Shown one piece after another: positions 47,903-57,030 of a DNA stretch of 64,000 nucleotides. The notes beneath the pieces are model-generated. The model was not told the origin of the DNA. It made no database searches and worked only from the letters and a program-made list of their open reading frames with translations. A program made the translations under genes and the position numbers. The DNA is from Niallia sp. NCCP-28. GTDB lineage: Bacteria; Bacillota; Bacilli; Bacillales; Cytobacillaceae. Positions within the stretch are counted from its first letter, which is position 1; every line of letters starts with the position of its first letter. The stretch lies in assembly GCF_023168165.1 (NCBI RefSeq), contig NZ_BQYJ01000001.1, forward strand, positions 806,001 through 870,000. Direction: 5' to 3'.

Positions 47903-47927
47903 GCTTCCTATTTATTAAATAGGAAGC
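47903..47927 (-). terminator. Terminator of clpX
   Basis: GCTTCCTATTT pairs perfectly with AAATAGGAAGC around a 3-base loop, and seven T follow on the minus strand. It lies 25 bases after the clpX stop. Confidence 0.9.
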
Positions 47928-47951
47928 CCTAAAACTTTATTAACTGTTGCT

Positions 47952-49217
47952 TTACGCAGAAGTTTTTGTTTCTTCTTCAATAACCGTTCCATCTTCCAAA
48001 ACCAGCTTTGGCGATGCATTATCTATTACTGTCTCTTTTGTAATGATGCACTTCACAATATCTTCCCGTGAAGGCAAGTCAAACATTACATCAAGCATAA
48101 TGCCTTCGATGATAGAACGCAGGCCGCGGGCACCTGTTTTTCTTTCAATTGCTTTTTTAGCAATCTCCACTAAAGCTCCATCTTCAAAATCCAATTCTAC
48201 ATTATCTAATTCCAGCATTTTTTTGTATTGTTTTACTAATGCGTTTTTTGGTTTTGTCAAAATTTCAACAAGCGCTTCTTCATCTAATTGTCCAAGACTA
48301 GCAATTACTGGAAGACGACCGATAAATTCTGGAATTAATCCAAAGCGCAAAAGATCTTCTGGCAATACTTTTGACAGTAAATCTTTATCTTCCACTTCAG
48401 CTTGTTTCGTTTCTGAACCAAATCCAATTACTTTTTGCCCTAAACGTCTTTTAATAATCGGTTCAATTCCATCAAATGCGCCACCACAAATGAATAAAAT
48501 ATTAGTTGTATCAATTTGGATAAATTCTTGATGTGGATGCTTTCTTCCACCTTGTGGAGGAACACTTGCCACAGTGCCTTCTAATATTTTCAAAAGTGCT
48601 TGCTGCACACCTTCACCAGAGACATCTCTAGTAATGGAAGGATTTTCCGATTTCCGGGCTACTTTATCGATTTCATCAATATAGATAATCCCTTTTTCTG
48701 CTTTTTCTACATCGTAATCAGCAGACTGAATAAGTTTTAGAAGAATATTTTCTACATCTTCTCCAACATATCCAGCCTCTGTTAATGATGTAGCATCAGC
48801 AATTGCAAATGGAACATTTAAAATTCTTGCAAGCGTTTGAGCTAAAAGCGTTTTCCCACTTCCAGTAGGTCCAATCATCGCAATATTACTTTTTGAAAGT
48901 TCTACATCATCAATTTTACTGTTAGAATTAATCCGCTTGTAATGATTATAGACAGCAACCGACAGCGCCTTTTTTGCTTGATCTTGTCCTATAACATATT
49001 CATCCAAAATATCGCGGATTTCAGAAGGTTTTGGCACGTCTTTAAATTCTACTTCTTCTTCCGTTCCAAGCTCTTCTTCTACGATTTCTGTACATAATTC
49101 AATGCACTCATCACAAATATACACACCTGGTCCGGCAACTAACTTGCGTACTTGATCTTGTGTTTTGCCACAGAAAGAACATTTTAGCTGTCCCTTTTCA
49201 TCATTAAATTTAAACAT
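47952..49217 (-). CDS. clpX: ClpX, ATPase subunit of ClpXP protease
   Basis: ClpX unfolds substrates and feeds them to ClpP. The 421 residues have the N-terminal zinc domain with Cys13, Cys16, Cys35 and Cys38, the AAA+ Walker [12 protein letters not shown], Walker [13 protein letters not shown], the pore loop GYVGED and the IGF loop (KVIGFG) that docks ClpP. It lies between tig and lonB as in other Bacillus. Confidence 0.98.
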   Translation of the reverse strand: MFKFNDEKGQLKCSFCGKTQDQVRKLVAGPGVYICDECIELCTEIVEEELGTEEEVEFKDVPKPSEIRDILDEYVIGQDQAKKALSVAVYNHYKRINSNSKIDDVELSKSNIAMIGPTGSGKTLLAQTLARILNVPFAIADATSLTEAGYVGEDVENILLKLIQSADYDVEKAEKGIIYIDEIDKVARKSENPSITRDVSGEGVQQALLKILEGTVASVPPQGGRKHPHQEFIQIDTTNILFICGGAFDGIEPIIKRRLGQKVIGFGSETKQAEVEDKDLLSKVLPEDLLRFGLIPEFIGRLPVIASLGQLDEEALVEILTKPKNALVKQYKKMLELDNVELDFEDGALVEIAKKAIERKTGARGLRSIIEGIMLDVMFDLPSREDIVKCIITKETVIDNASPKLVLEDGTVIEEETKTSA

Positions 49218-49577
49218 GTCTTCACCCCTTAAAACTCTTTGTATATGTTTATCCCACGGATTATTGTTTGAATCTTCTTTTTCAAAAAAATCTTACAACA
49301 GTTATGTATTGCATTGTAACATATGGTCGTATGTACAGGAAACGATACGCTCTTCGTTTAAACTAGACTAATCCGACGGGAATAAAACTTATGTACTTCT
49401 TTTAAGCATATCCATTTTTCACAAACTTAAATCTGGAAATATTAACAGCTGTCAAAGTATGTATATATTCCTGTACATAAAACTAAATGAAATCTGTTAA
49501 ATATATTATATGTTACATGGTGTGAATATAAAACTAAGGCACGATTGATTCGCGCCTTAGTTTTTTAATTACTTCTA
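49218..49577 (-). other. tig-clpX intergenic region
   Basis: These 360 bases contain the tig terminator (49532-49562) and a clpX promoter candidate, TTCCTG-17-TACAAT on the minus strand (complement of 49313-49341), with a leader of about 90 bases. I see no CtsR heptad repeat. Confidence 0.4.
49532..49562 (-). terminator. Terminator of tig
   Basis: AACTAAGGC pairs with GCCTTAGTT around a 13-base loop that can pair further, with an A/T-rich tail on the minus strand. It abuts the tig stop. Confidence 0.8.
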
Positions 49578-50864
49578 TTATGCAACAGTTTTGCTGTTTT
49601 CCACAAGAAAATCGATTGCTTTTCTCATTTTTATATCCATTTTTAAGTTTTCAGTACCGCCAAGTGCTTGTGTGATAGCATCTGTAGGCATATTGTACAT
49701 TTCGGACATTTTTGCTAATTCAGCTGTTACTTCTTCTTCAGATACTTCAATGTTTTCAGCATTAGCGATTGCTTCAATTGTTAAGTTAACGCGTACACGC
49801 TTCTCCGCATCTTCTTTCATTTGCGCTTTAAGTGCTTCTTCATCTTGGCCTGAGAATTGGAAGTATAGTTCAAGATTCATGCCTTGCATTTGAAGACGTT
49901 GTTCAAATTCATTCATCATACGGTCAATTTCAGTATCAACCATAGCAGAAGGAATATCAATTGTTGCATTTCCAGCAGCTTTTTCTACCACTGTATCACG
50001 AACTGCATGTTCTGCTTGATGTTTTTTATCATTTTCTAAACGTGTTTTAATTTTTTCTTTTAAAGCTTCTAAAGTTTCTGCTTCTTCATCCACATCTTTA
50101 GCGAATTCATCATCTAACTCAGGAAGTTCTTTTGTTTTGATTTCATGGATTGTTACTTTGAATGTAGCAGGTTTTCCAGCTAATTCAGCTGCATGGTACT
50201 CTTCTGGGAAAGTTACTTCTACTTCTTTAGCTTCTTCAGTAGCAAGTCCAACTAATTGTTCTTCAAACCCTGGAATAAATTGACCAGAACCTAATTCAAG
50301 TGAAAAGTTCTCAGCTGTTCCACCTTCGAAAGCAACTCCATCTTGGAATCCTTCAAAATCCATTACTACTGTATCGCCTAATTCAGCTGTTCCTTCTTCT
50401 TTTACAACAAGTTCAGCTTGTTTTTCTTGTAATGCTTTAATTTCAGCATCTACATCTTCTGCTGTCACTTCTGTGTTTACTGCTTCTACTTCAAGACCTT
50501 TGTATTCGCCTAAAGTTACTTCAGGTTTTACAACTACAGTTGCTTTAAAGATTAATGATTTGCCTTTTTCGATTTGCTCTACATCGATTTCAGGACGGTC
50601 AACTGGCTCAATTCCAGTCTCTTCAATTGCGTTAGCATAAGCGTCTGGCAATAAAATATCGATTGCATCTTGATAAAGAGATTCTACACCAAAACGTTGT
50701 TCAAACATTCCACGCGGAATTCTTCCTTTACGGAATCCAGGAATATTTACTTGTTTTACTACCTTTTTAAATGCCAAATCTAAACCTTCGTTTACTTTTT
50801 CAGCATCTACTTCAATTGTAAGAACACCACGGTTTCCTTCTAAAACTTCCCATTTAGCAGACAT
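49578..50864 (-). CDS. tig: Trigger factor, ribosome-associated chaperone
   Basis: Trigger factor binds the ribosome exit tunnel and shields nascent chains. The 428 residues have the ribosome-binding signature in [20 protein letters not shown] (about 40-59), an FKBP-type prolyl isomerase domain (about 160-245) and a helical C-terminal arm domain. Length is typical. Confidence 0.97.
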   Translation of the reverse strand: MSAKWEVLEGNRGVLTIEVDAEKVNEGLDLAFKKVVKQVNIPGFRKGRIPRGMFEQRFGVESLYQDAIDILLPDAYANAIEETGIEPVDRPEIDVEQIEKGKSLIFKATVVVKPEVTLGEYKGLEVEAVNTEVTAEDVDAEIKALQEKQAELVVKEEGTAELGDTVVMDFEGFQDGVAFEGGTAENFSLELGSGQFIPGFEEQLVGLATEEAKEVEVTFPEEYHAAELAGKPATFKVTIHEIKTKELPELDDEFAKDVDEEAETLEALKEKIKTRLENDKKHQAEHAVRDTVVEKAAGNATIDIPSAMVDTEIDRMMNEFEQRLQMQGMNLELYFQFSGQDEEALKAQMKEDAEKRVRVNLTIEAIANAENIEVSEEEVTAELAKMSEMYNMPTDAITQALGGTENLKMDIKMRKAIDFLVENSKTVA

Positions 50865-51076
50865 ACTATATTTCCCTCCAACAATCTATTCTACTTTTCA
50901 TTACTTCTAATTTTTTTCAGATTTGCTGCTTCCTTTGTTTAAAATAGTATATTTAAACACTATTTCAACAAATTTAGCCTTTTAAGCAGTCAATCTATTC
51001 ATCAAAAAAATTATAGCATTTTCTAAATGCAACCATTCCATTATATCATAGGTTCTAGTTGTTTCAACATAGAAGC

Positions 51077-52111
51077 CTAAATATTAGGATAAGAAATTTC
51101 CTCTAAACTTTTTATAAAGCGTATTGCTCCCATTAAATCCTTCCTATCCACCTCATATGCTTTCATATAATCTCCTATTTTTGTTTCTGGATCAAAATAT
51201 GATTGAATGACGTAATGATAGCCAGCTGCCCATACAGGATTTGAATACCGCTCTAGCTTAAGGGGATAAAGGAGAAAAAATTGCTGTTCTAATAGAACCA
51301 TAATATGTTCAAGCAAAACTGGATCTTCATGTTCTAATTGGTGAATTAAAGCAGACCATATTTCATCCTTTTGTGATTGAACCCCCATTTCTTCTAATTC
51401 ACTGGGTATAACCGTTAGATGCTGATTCAATTTATGGATTGCAATTTCTTTATCATATTCCTGCTCTTTTAATATATTTAATAATAATGTTTTCAAAAAC
51501 GGACTGCTATTTTCATCGGCTAGGTACCCTTTTATTTCTTCTATATAAGGACGAACATTTTGATGATGTAACTTTGCAATACATTGCATCTGTTCGTTTG
51601 AATTTTGCAAGGAATAGAGATTTAGTTTTTGACGATTGTCCTCCTCTTCTATGTAATGATTTTCATCCCCTTCTTCTTTTTTTATTGTAGACAATGCCAT
51701 TCTTCTGCTGAAATCCAGCATTTTAGAAAAGTGCTCCAACTTTTTAGCCGGAATTCGATGTTCTTCCAAGAGCACTTCTATCGTGGCGACAATTTCTTCA
51801 TACTCATGGAGCTGAACAAGAATCATCAAATACAGATCAAGCACATGAATATAATCGCCTAGACCGCTTTGAAGCATATTTTTTGCTATATCCTTCGCAT
51901 GATGCAAAGATCCGAGTTCATAATAAGCCAAAATTAATCCAATTTGCACTTCACTATTTGTTGGATTTAAGCTAAGCGCCTCTTTGAAAAAAGAAACTGC
52001 TTCATAATAGCTTTTTTCTTGTATAGACTGAAGACCCTTTTCTAAAAAACGTTGATCTAAATCGGGGAAAAGTACAATATTATCTTTCTTTTTTTTATCC
52101 CGCTTACTCAT
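51077..52111 (-). CDS. ysoA: TPR-repeat protein, YsoA-like
   Basis: The 344 residues contain at least two TPR units near the start (KGLQSIQEKSYYEAVSFFKE, PTNSEVQIGLILAYYELGSL) followed by a helical C-terminal region. It has no signal peptide and is probably a cytoplasmic scaffold of unknown partner. B. subtilis has the TPR gene ysoA between tig and leuD, which matches this position, except that here a 4.5-kb plus-strand block has been added between it and leuD. Confidence 0.8.
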   Translation of the reverse strand: MSKRDKKKKDNIVLFPDLDQRFLEKGLQSIQEKSYYEAVSFFKEALSLNPTNSEVQIGLILAYYELGSLHHAKDIAKNMLQSGLGDYIHVLDLYLMILVQLHEYEEIVATIEVLLEEHRIPAKKLEHFSKMLDFSRRMALSTIKKEEGDENHYIEEEDNRQKLNLYSLQNSNEQMQCIAKLHHQNVRPYIEEIKGYLADENSSPFLKTLLLNILKEQEYDKEIAIHKLNQHLTVIPSELEEMGVQSQKDEIWSALIHQLEHEDPVLLEHIMVLLEQQFFLLYPLKLERYSNPVWAAGYHYVIQSYFDPETKIGDYMKAYEVDRKDLMGAIRFIKSLEEISYPNI

Positions 52112-52286
52112 TTTTTTCCCGCCCTAATATGTCTTTTTAGACAGTTTAGCCTTTTTTATACACTGTTGCAACAAGAGGATAGCCATAAAAAAGGAAGTTT
52201 TTTATCAGGATAAATTAGCATTTAGCTGCTCGCCAACTAATATCCCACTCCCTTTCTTTTTTACTTTCTACTCCACTTCAAAAATA

Positions 52287-52309
52287 TTTTGTTAGAATTT
52301 CTAACAAAA
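52287..52309. promoter_or_regulatory. 23-bp perfect palindrome upstream of the -35 box
   Basis: TTTTGTTAGAA and TTCTAACAAAA are perfect 11-base arms around one T. It ends three bases before the -35 box, the position expected for an activator or a second repressor site. It differs in sequence from the downstream palindrome, so two different proteins may be involved. Confidence 0.65.
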
Positions 52310-52312
52310 CTA

Positions 52313-52341
52313 GTGACATATTTAAAAACTATGTTTACTAT
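52313..52341 (+). promoter_or_regulatory. Promoter of the DUF3100 gene cluster
   Basis: GTGACA (52313-52318) and TACTAT (52336-52341) are separated by 17 bases. Transcription would start near 52348, just before the 37-bp palindrome. Confidence 0.65.
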
Positions 52342-52352
52342 TAAGCTATCTT

Positions 52353-52389
52353 TTAACATGTAAACTTGTATTACAAGTTTACATGTTAA
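52353..52389. promoter_or_regulatory. 37-bp perfect palindrome, probable GntR operator
   Basis: Two perfect 18-base arms, TTAACATGTAAACTTGTA and its complement, flank a single T. The core CTTGTATTACAAG resembles operators of HutC-type GntR regulators (TTGTATATACAA-like), and such a regulator is encoded in the cluster. It lies between the predicted transcription start and the AGGAGG site, so bound protein would act as a roadblock. As RNA it would be a strong hairpin followed by TTATTTTTC, so attenuation is an alternative. Confidence 0.7.
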
Positions 52390-52413
52390 TTATTTTTCTA
52401 TTAGGAGGCAATT

Positions 52414-53271
52414 ATGGATAAAACTATGCAGCAACAAACTATTAAAAACCATTTCAAGGAATACTATCGTATTTACCTTGGAGCACTGCTTATTGTTATT
52501 CTTGCAGAGTTAATTGGCACACATCAATTTCAAATAGGATCTGGACTTGTCGTTATTTACCCCATGCTTTTTGGACTTATTTTTGGCATCTTACTTGGAC
52601 CTGACCTTCTAGGATTTTTTAAGAAAAAAGAAGCAAAAAAAGCATCCTCCCTTGTACTTATCGTCATCTCTCCTTTTATGGCGAAAATAGGCATATTAGC
52701 AGGTGCTAATATTTCCCATTTAATAGAAGCTGGACCTGCTTTAGCCTTTCAAGAAATCGGACATATCGGCACCATTATATTAGCATTGCCAGTTGCCATT
52801 ATGTTAGGAATTAAAAAAGAAGCAATTGGTGCCACTAGCTCTACCTGCCGGGACAAAGACTATGGTTTAATCGTCAGCCTATATGGAGCTAACTCACCAG
52901 AAGCTAGAGGGACACTTTCCATTTATGTCATCGGTTTCCTAATTGGCACAGTATATCTGGGCTTATTGGCAAGCATGGTTGCTGCTACAGGGATTTTTCA
53001 TCCATTGGCGCTAGCAATGGCTTGTGGCATCGGCAGTGGTGCGATGATGGCCGCAGCTTCCAATACACTTGCTACCATTTATCCTCATTATGCAGACCAA
53101 ATTTTGGTTTTAGCTGGTGCAAGTGATCTATTGTCTGCCATTATCGGCATTTATTTCACACTGTTTCTCTCTTTGCCAATTACGAAAAAACTATATGCCT
53201 GGCTAGAGCCAAAAATCAGCCCAAAACATACACGAATTGCCAATATACATTCTTCAAAGGTGGTTGAATAA
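52414..53271 (+). CDS. DUF3100 family membrane protein, putative transporter
   Basis: The 285 residues form about eight membrane helices after a cytoplasmic N-terminus. The family is DUF3100, of unknown function. Visible conserved-looking parts are the loop ATSSTCRDKDYGLIVSLYGA and the Gly/Ala-rich ACGIGSGAMMAAASNTLATI, which look like re-entrant or substrate-binding regions of a transporter. AGGAGG lies eight bases before the ATG. The next gene starts two bases after its stop. Being first in a cluster with an amidohydrolase, it may import that enzyme's substrate; this is inference. Confidence 0.75.
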   Translation: MDKTMQQQTIKNHFKEYYRIYLGALLIVILAELIGTHQFQIGSGLVVIYPMLFGLIFGILLGPDLLGFFKKKEAKKASSLVLIVISPFMAKIGILAGANISHLIEAGPALAFQEIGHIGTIILALPVAIMLGIKKEAIGATSSTCRDKDYGLIVSLYGANSPEARGTLSIYVIGFLIGTVYLGLLASMVAATGIFHPLALAMACGIGSGAMMAAASNTLATIYPHYADQILVLAGASDLLSAIIGIYFTLFLSLPITKKLYAWLEPKISPKHTRIANIHSSKVVE

Positions 53272-53272
53272 A

Positions 53273-53716
53273 ATGAGCTTAAGTTATCGAAATCTTCTCC
53301 TTTCCTTACTGGCTACATCCTTTATTACAATGCTTGTTTCCAATTGGATTGGATATCATATAGCAATAGCTGAGTCCATCCCTGGAGTGTTAATTTTAGT
53401 CGGAATCGCATTCATCGGCATTTGTCTGGGTAAATTAATTCCCTTAAACATACCTGTAATTGTTTATGTCGTGTTATTCGGCTTATTGATTTCTTGCCCA
53501 CTTTCTCCTATTTCCTCTACTGTAGTGGAACAAACAGGGAAAATTTCCTCTATGGCAATTATTACCCTTGTAGGAACATTAGCTGGAATAGGCTTAGATT
53601 TTAAAAGCTTCCGCAAACAAAGCTGGAAGATGTTTATTATCGCTATCTTAGTTTTTACAGGAGCCTTTTTAATACAAGCCATTTTTGCAGAAACATTTTT
53701 AAGATTAACAAACTGA
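53273..53716 (+). CDS. Small membrane partner of the DUF3100 protein
   Basis: The 147 residues have four to five membrane helices and no soluble domain (MSLSYRNLLLSLLATSFITM at the start, TLVGTLAGIGLDFKSFRKQ late). The ATG follows the previous stop with one base between, and AAAGGTGG serves as ribosome site; a longer reading frame starting inside the previous gene has none. The tight linkage suggests a two-subunit membrane complex. I do not recognise a named family with confidence. Confidence 0.7.
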   Translation: MSLSYRNLLLSLLATSFITMLVSNWIGYHIAIAESIPGVLILVGIAFIGICLGKLIPLNIPVIVYVVLFGLLISCPLSPISSTVVEQTGKISSMAIITLVGTLAGIGLDFKSFRKQSWKMFIIAILVFTGAFLIQAIFAETFLRLTN

Positions 53717-53790
53717 TAAAAAAACATACCTATGCAAGTGATGCCCCCTCCTTTCATTTTTATGAATAGATAAAGGGACTGTTTAAGTTA

Positions 53791-53828
53791 TTTTTAGTTT
53801 TTTTTACAAATAGCTATAAAACTAAAAA
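53791..53828 (+). terminator. AT-rich terminator candidate after the DUF3100 pair
   Basis: TTTTTAGTTTT (53791-53801) pairs with AAAACTAAAAA (53818-53828), followed by GTTACTTTTTTATA. The stem is AT-only apart from one G-C pair, so termination is probably partial, allowing readthrough to the amidohydrolase gene. Confidence 0.45.
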
Positions 53829-53997
53829 GTTACTTTTTTATAAAAGCGAACTGCCAAAACAACTATCTGCAGTGAAATAAGAAATAAACGCTTGCATATT
53901 AAACGAAGCTTCCATCAGCGGAAGTCAAAAGCCCATTAAATAATGTGTAAACGGCATCCAACTAAATATTCGAGTATAAAATGGAAGGATTACAACG

Positions 53998-55344
53998 ATG
54001 AATCAAGTTAAAGAATGTGATTTAATTATTAAAAACTGCTCTATCTTAACGAGTGAATTTACTGTTCAAGACGATATGTCTATTGCAATAGGGGATAAAA
54101 AAATCATTGCATTAGACAGCTCCTTTCAAATAAATAAACAATATAATTCCAAAACAACATTAGATGGTAAAGGGAAACTTCTCATGCCTGGTCTTATTGA
54201 TGCACATATGCATACAAATCAACAATTCCTAAGGGGAAAAATCACAGATGAATATCCTATGATCTGGACAAGAATTATGGTTCCTTACGAAAGCAATTTA
54301 GACGAAGATGCTGTATATAAAAGTGCTCAATTAAGTTGTCTGGAAATGATAAAAAGCGGAACTACATCCTTTGTTGATGCTGGCGGCAGTTATATGCAGA
54401 AGGTGGCGGAAAGCGCATTACAAGCTGGATTGCGAGCCACTTTAACCTGTTCTACCATGAATACAGGTGAAGCTATACCTACGAGCATGAAGTTTTCCGA
54501 AGAAGAATTAATAGAGCAGAACAAAAGACTTTATGATGATTTTCACCAGGCAGGAGAAGGAAAGATAAATATTTGGTTTTCATTAAGATCTATCATTACA
54601 TGTACACCAAGTTTGATTATGCGTATTTTTGAAACAGCAAAAGAATTAAATACAGGGGTTCAGGCCCATATGAATGAATATACAAATGAAATAAGCTTCT
54701 GCCTGGAACGCTATCAAAAGCGTCCATTGGAATTTTTAGAGTCTTTAGGGGTATTAGATCAGCCTTTTCTTAGTGCACACAGCATTTTGCTTTCCGATAA
54801 TGAAATAGATATTGTGAACAAGCATAATATTAAAATTGCCCATTGTCCGATTAGCAATTCTGGAAAAGGTTTTACGAAAACTCCCACGCTTTTGCACAAA
54901 GGAGTCAGCATTGGTCTTGGAACAGACGGGGCAGCTCATGCAGGATTAAGCCTTTTTGATCAAATGAAAGTATTTAAATCCTTAATGCGCGCTTATTGGG
55001 GAACCCCTATCTTCGACCCAGTTGTCATGCCTTCAAAAAAAATACTGGAGATGGCAACATTAGGAGGGGCAAAAGCTAGCCTGCAAGAACAACATATTGG
55101 TACACTAGAGATTGGCAAAAAAGCAGATTTAATAGCAATCAATCTAAATCAGCCACATATGCAGCCAACCCAAAACTTAGTGAATACCTTGGTGGAATCA
55201 GCAACAAGCAATGATGTGTCGGACATGATCATCGATGGAAGTATTATTATGAAAAACAGAGAAGTACTGACATTGGATGAAGAGAAAATTATGTTTGAAA
55301 GCAAGCTATCCGCAGCAAAAATCATCCAAAAAGCGGGTATTTAA
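53998..55344 (+). CDS. Amidohydrolase of the Atz/Trz/SsnA type
   Basis: The 448 residues form a metal-dependent amidohydrolase barrel. Metal and catalytic residues are present: HxH in LIDAHMHTNQ (His70, His72), His in QAHMNE, His in SAHSILLS and Asp in GLGTDGAAH. The enzyme probably deaminates or dechlorinates an N-heterocycle such as a guanine-, cytosine- or triazine-like ring, or an adenosine analogue; the substrate cannot be read from sequence. GGAAGGA stands about nine bases before the ATG. A 281-base gap separates it from the DUF3100 pair. Confidence 0.85.
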   Translation: MNQVKECDLIIKNCSILTSEFTVQDDMSIAIGDKKIIALDSSFQINKQYNSKTTLDGKGKLLMPGLIDAHMHTNQQFLRGKITDEYPMIWTRIMVPYESNLDEDAVYKSAQLSCLEMIKSGTTSFVDAGGSYMQKVAESALQAGLRATLTCSTMNTGEAIPTSMKFSEEELIEQNKRLYDDFHQAGEGKINIWFSLRSIITCTPSLIMRIFETAKELNTGVQAHMNEYTNEISFCLERYQKRPLEFLESLGVLDQPFLSAHSILLSDNEIDIVNKHNIKIAHCPISNSGKGFTKTPTLLHKGVSIGLGTDGAAHAGLSLFDQMKVFKSLMRAYWGTPIFDPVVMPSKKILEMATLGGAKASLQEQHIGTLEIGKKADLIAINLNQPHMQPTQNLVNTLVESATSNDVSDMIIDGSIIMKNREVLTLDEEKIMFESKLSAAKIIQKAGI

Positions 55345-55367
55345 TGCCAAACAGACAGGAGGAAATT

Positions 55368-56123
55368 ATGTCAAAAATCGGAATTAATAAAGTGCAAAAA
55401 TTAACAGCAGTAAAACAAACAATTGAATACTTAAAACAGTATATTTTGCGTACAAATGAACATGAATTGAAAAAACTTCCTTCTGAAACCAAACTTGCTG
55501 CTGAAATGGGGGTAAGCCGAGTAACTGTTCGAGAAGCTCTTACTGTTTTAGAAAATGAAGGTTTTATTACACGAAGCCAAGGAAGCAGCACAATCATTAC
55601 TACTTTTGCGAGAAAACTTACTGGCATTATTGATTCTTCAGGAGAACTAAGCAACTTTATAAAAGAATCTGGTTATCAAGCTAATGTTGATAATATAACC
55701 TATTCATGGGAAAAGTGTGATAAAAAGACGGCGGAATATTTAAAAATAGAGCCAGGAGACGAAATCCTTATGGTGAAAAAACGATTTCTTGCCGATCATG
55801 CACCTGCTGTTTATTGCATAAATCGTATTGCAAAAAAACATTTGCAGGCCAATAGATTTGGAGAAGATGATCTCGGACAGAATATTTTTACCTATTTAGA
55901 AGAAACAAGCCATGTTCATTTTAGCCATGATTTTATGGAGCTAATTCCTACTCTAGCAGATGAAGAATTAGGAAAGATGCTTCATTTGCCGATAAATACT
56001 CCCCTTTTAAGACTTGATATTACAAAGTATACAGACGAAGGAATACCAATCATGTTCAATTCTGAATACTATGTACATGACCTAATAAAGTTTACAGCAT
56101 GCAGGACATTATCGAATATTTAA
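55368..56123 (+). CDS. GntR-family transcription regulator, HutC (UTRA) type
   Basis: The 251 residues have an N-terminal winged helix-turn-helix (KKLPSETKLAAEMGVSRVTV, then REALTVLENEGFI) and a C-terminal UTRA ligand-binding domain (about 95-240, with VKKRFLADHAPAVYCIN and FNSEYYVHD). The ATG follows AGGAGG; a frame-compatible ATG eight codons up overlaps the end of the previous gene. It probably binds the 37-bp palindrome upstream of the cluster and is released by the transported compound or a product. That link is inferred. Confidence 0.88.
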   Translation: MSKIGINKVQKLTAVKQTIEYLKQYILRTNEHELKKLPSETKLAAEMGVSRVTVREALTVLENEGFITRSQGSSTIITTFARKLTGIIDSSGELSNFIKESGYQANVDNITYSWEKCDKKTAEYLKIEPGDEILMVKKRFLADHAPAVYCINRIAKKHLQANRFGEDDLGQNIFTYLEETSHVHFSHDFMELIPTLADEELGKMLHLPINTPLLRLDITKYTDEGIPIMFNSEYYVHDLIKFTACRTLSNI

Positions 56124-56169
56124 AAGAAAAAACACATAGTTTATTGCACGATACAAAGCGAGGTACTTT

Positions 56170-56883
56170 ATGGATGGTTGGTTATTATTAATTATTGTTG
56201 TGTTTTTTGCATCACTTTTGCAATCAAGCACTGGTTTTGGCTTCTCTATTATCGGGACTCCTTTTCTATTTTTGCTTTACCCTATTCATACTGCTGTACA
56301 AATCAATATCGTCTTATCCATTTGCCTTTCTAGTTTTATGATTTATAAAATCAGAAAGGAAATTAATAAACAATTATTGATAACACTAATAAAAGGCAGT
56401 ATTTTAGGATTAATCTTCGGACTTGCCGTTTATTTATACATGGATGTTCAAATGCTTAAAATGACTGTTGGCATCCTTATTATTCTTTTAACTATCTTAC
56501 TGATTTTAAAACTGACCATTAAACAATCGAAGCAAGGAGACTTTCTAACAGGAGGCATATCTGGTTTATTGACAACAAGCATAGGTGTGCCAGGACCTCC
56601 CCTTCTGCTTTATTTCTCTAGTGTAGGGACAAATAAAGCAACACTTCGCAGCACAACTTTAGCTTATTATTTATTTGTTTATTTTGCCAGCCTTGTTATG
56701 CAGATTGGTTTCGGGGGGACCAGTTCAGAAGTTTGGATGGCTTCCGGCATTGGACTTCCTCCCTTGATTATGGGTATATTTGCAGGGCAGTTATTATTTA
56801 AATGGATCAGCCAAAAAACATTTAAAATCATTACATATATTATTCTTCTTTTTACAGGAGTATATTTAATCATCTCTTCTTAA
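56170..56883 (+). CDS. TauE/SafE family membrane permease
   Basis: The 237 residues make seven or eight membrane helices in the repeated TauE/SafE pattern. FFASLLQSSTGFGFSIIGTP near the start and GGISGLLTTSIGVPGPPLLL in the second half are the two conserved family signatures. These permeases are thought to export sulfite, sulfonates or other organic anions. As last gene of the cluster it could remove an acidic end product. GCGAGGT is a weak ribosome site. Confidence 0.85.
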   Translation: MDGWLLLIIVVFFASLLQSSTGFGFSIIGTPFLFLLYPIHTAVQINIVLSICLSSFMIYKIRKEINKQLLITLIKGSILGLIFGLAVYLYMDVQMLKMTVGILIILLTILLILKLTIKQSKQGDFLTGGISGLLTTSIGVPGPPLLLYFSSVGTNKATLRSTTLAYYLFVYFASLVMQIGFGGTSSEVWMASGIGLPPLIMGIFAGQLLFKWISQKTFKIITYIILLFTGVYLIISS

Positions 56884-56972
56884 ATAGAATGACCAATGAA
56901 AAAGAGCTTGGGCCAAAAGTAAAATCCATTTTAAAATCAAGAATGCCAATATATTAGCATTCTTAAACAAAC

Positions 56973-57020
56973 AAAGGGGCATCCAACAGTCAAAAAATTG
57001 ACTTATTGGAAAGCCCCTTT
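56973..57020. terminator. Long hairpin between the accessory cluster and leuD
   Basis: AAAGGGGC (56973-56980) pairs with GCCCCTTT (57013-57020), and inner CCAA/TTGG and AGTCAA/TTGACT pairs extend it. It separates convergent genes and probably works in both directions. A second hairpin GAATGC/GCATTC at 56941-56962 precedes it. Confidence 0.75.
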
Positions 57021-57030
57021 CAATATATAC

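Larger units (their letters stand above)
52112..52413 (+). other. Divergent control region of the DUF3100 cluster
   Basis: These 302 bases separate the ysoA-like gene (minus) from the DUF3100 gene (plus). They contain a 23-bp palindrome, a sigma-A-like promoter and a 37-bp palindrome, listed separately. The left 170 bases have only a weak ATAAAAAA/TTTTTTAT hairpin near 52185-52200. Confidence 0.55.
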
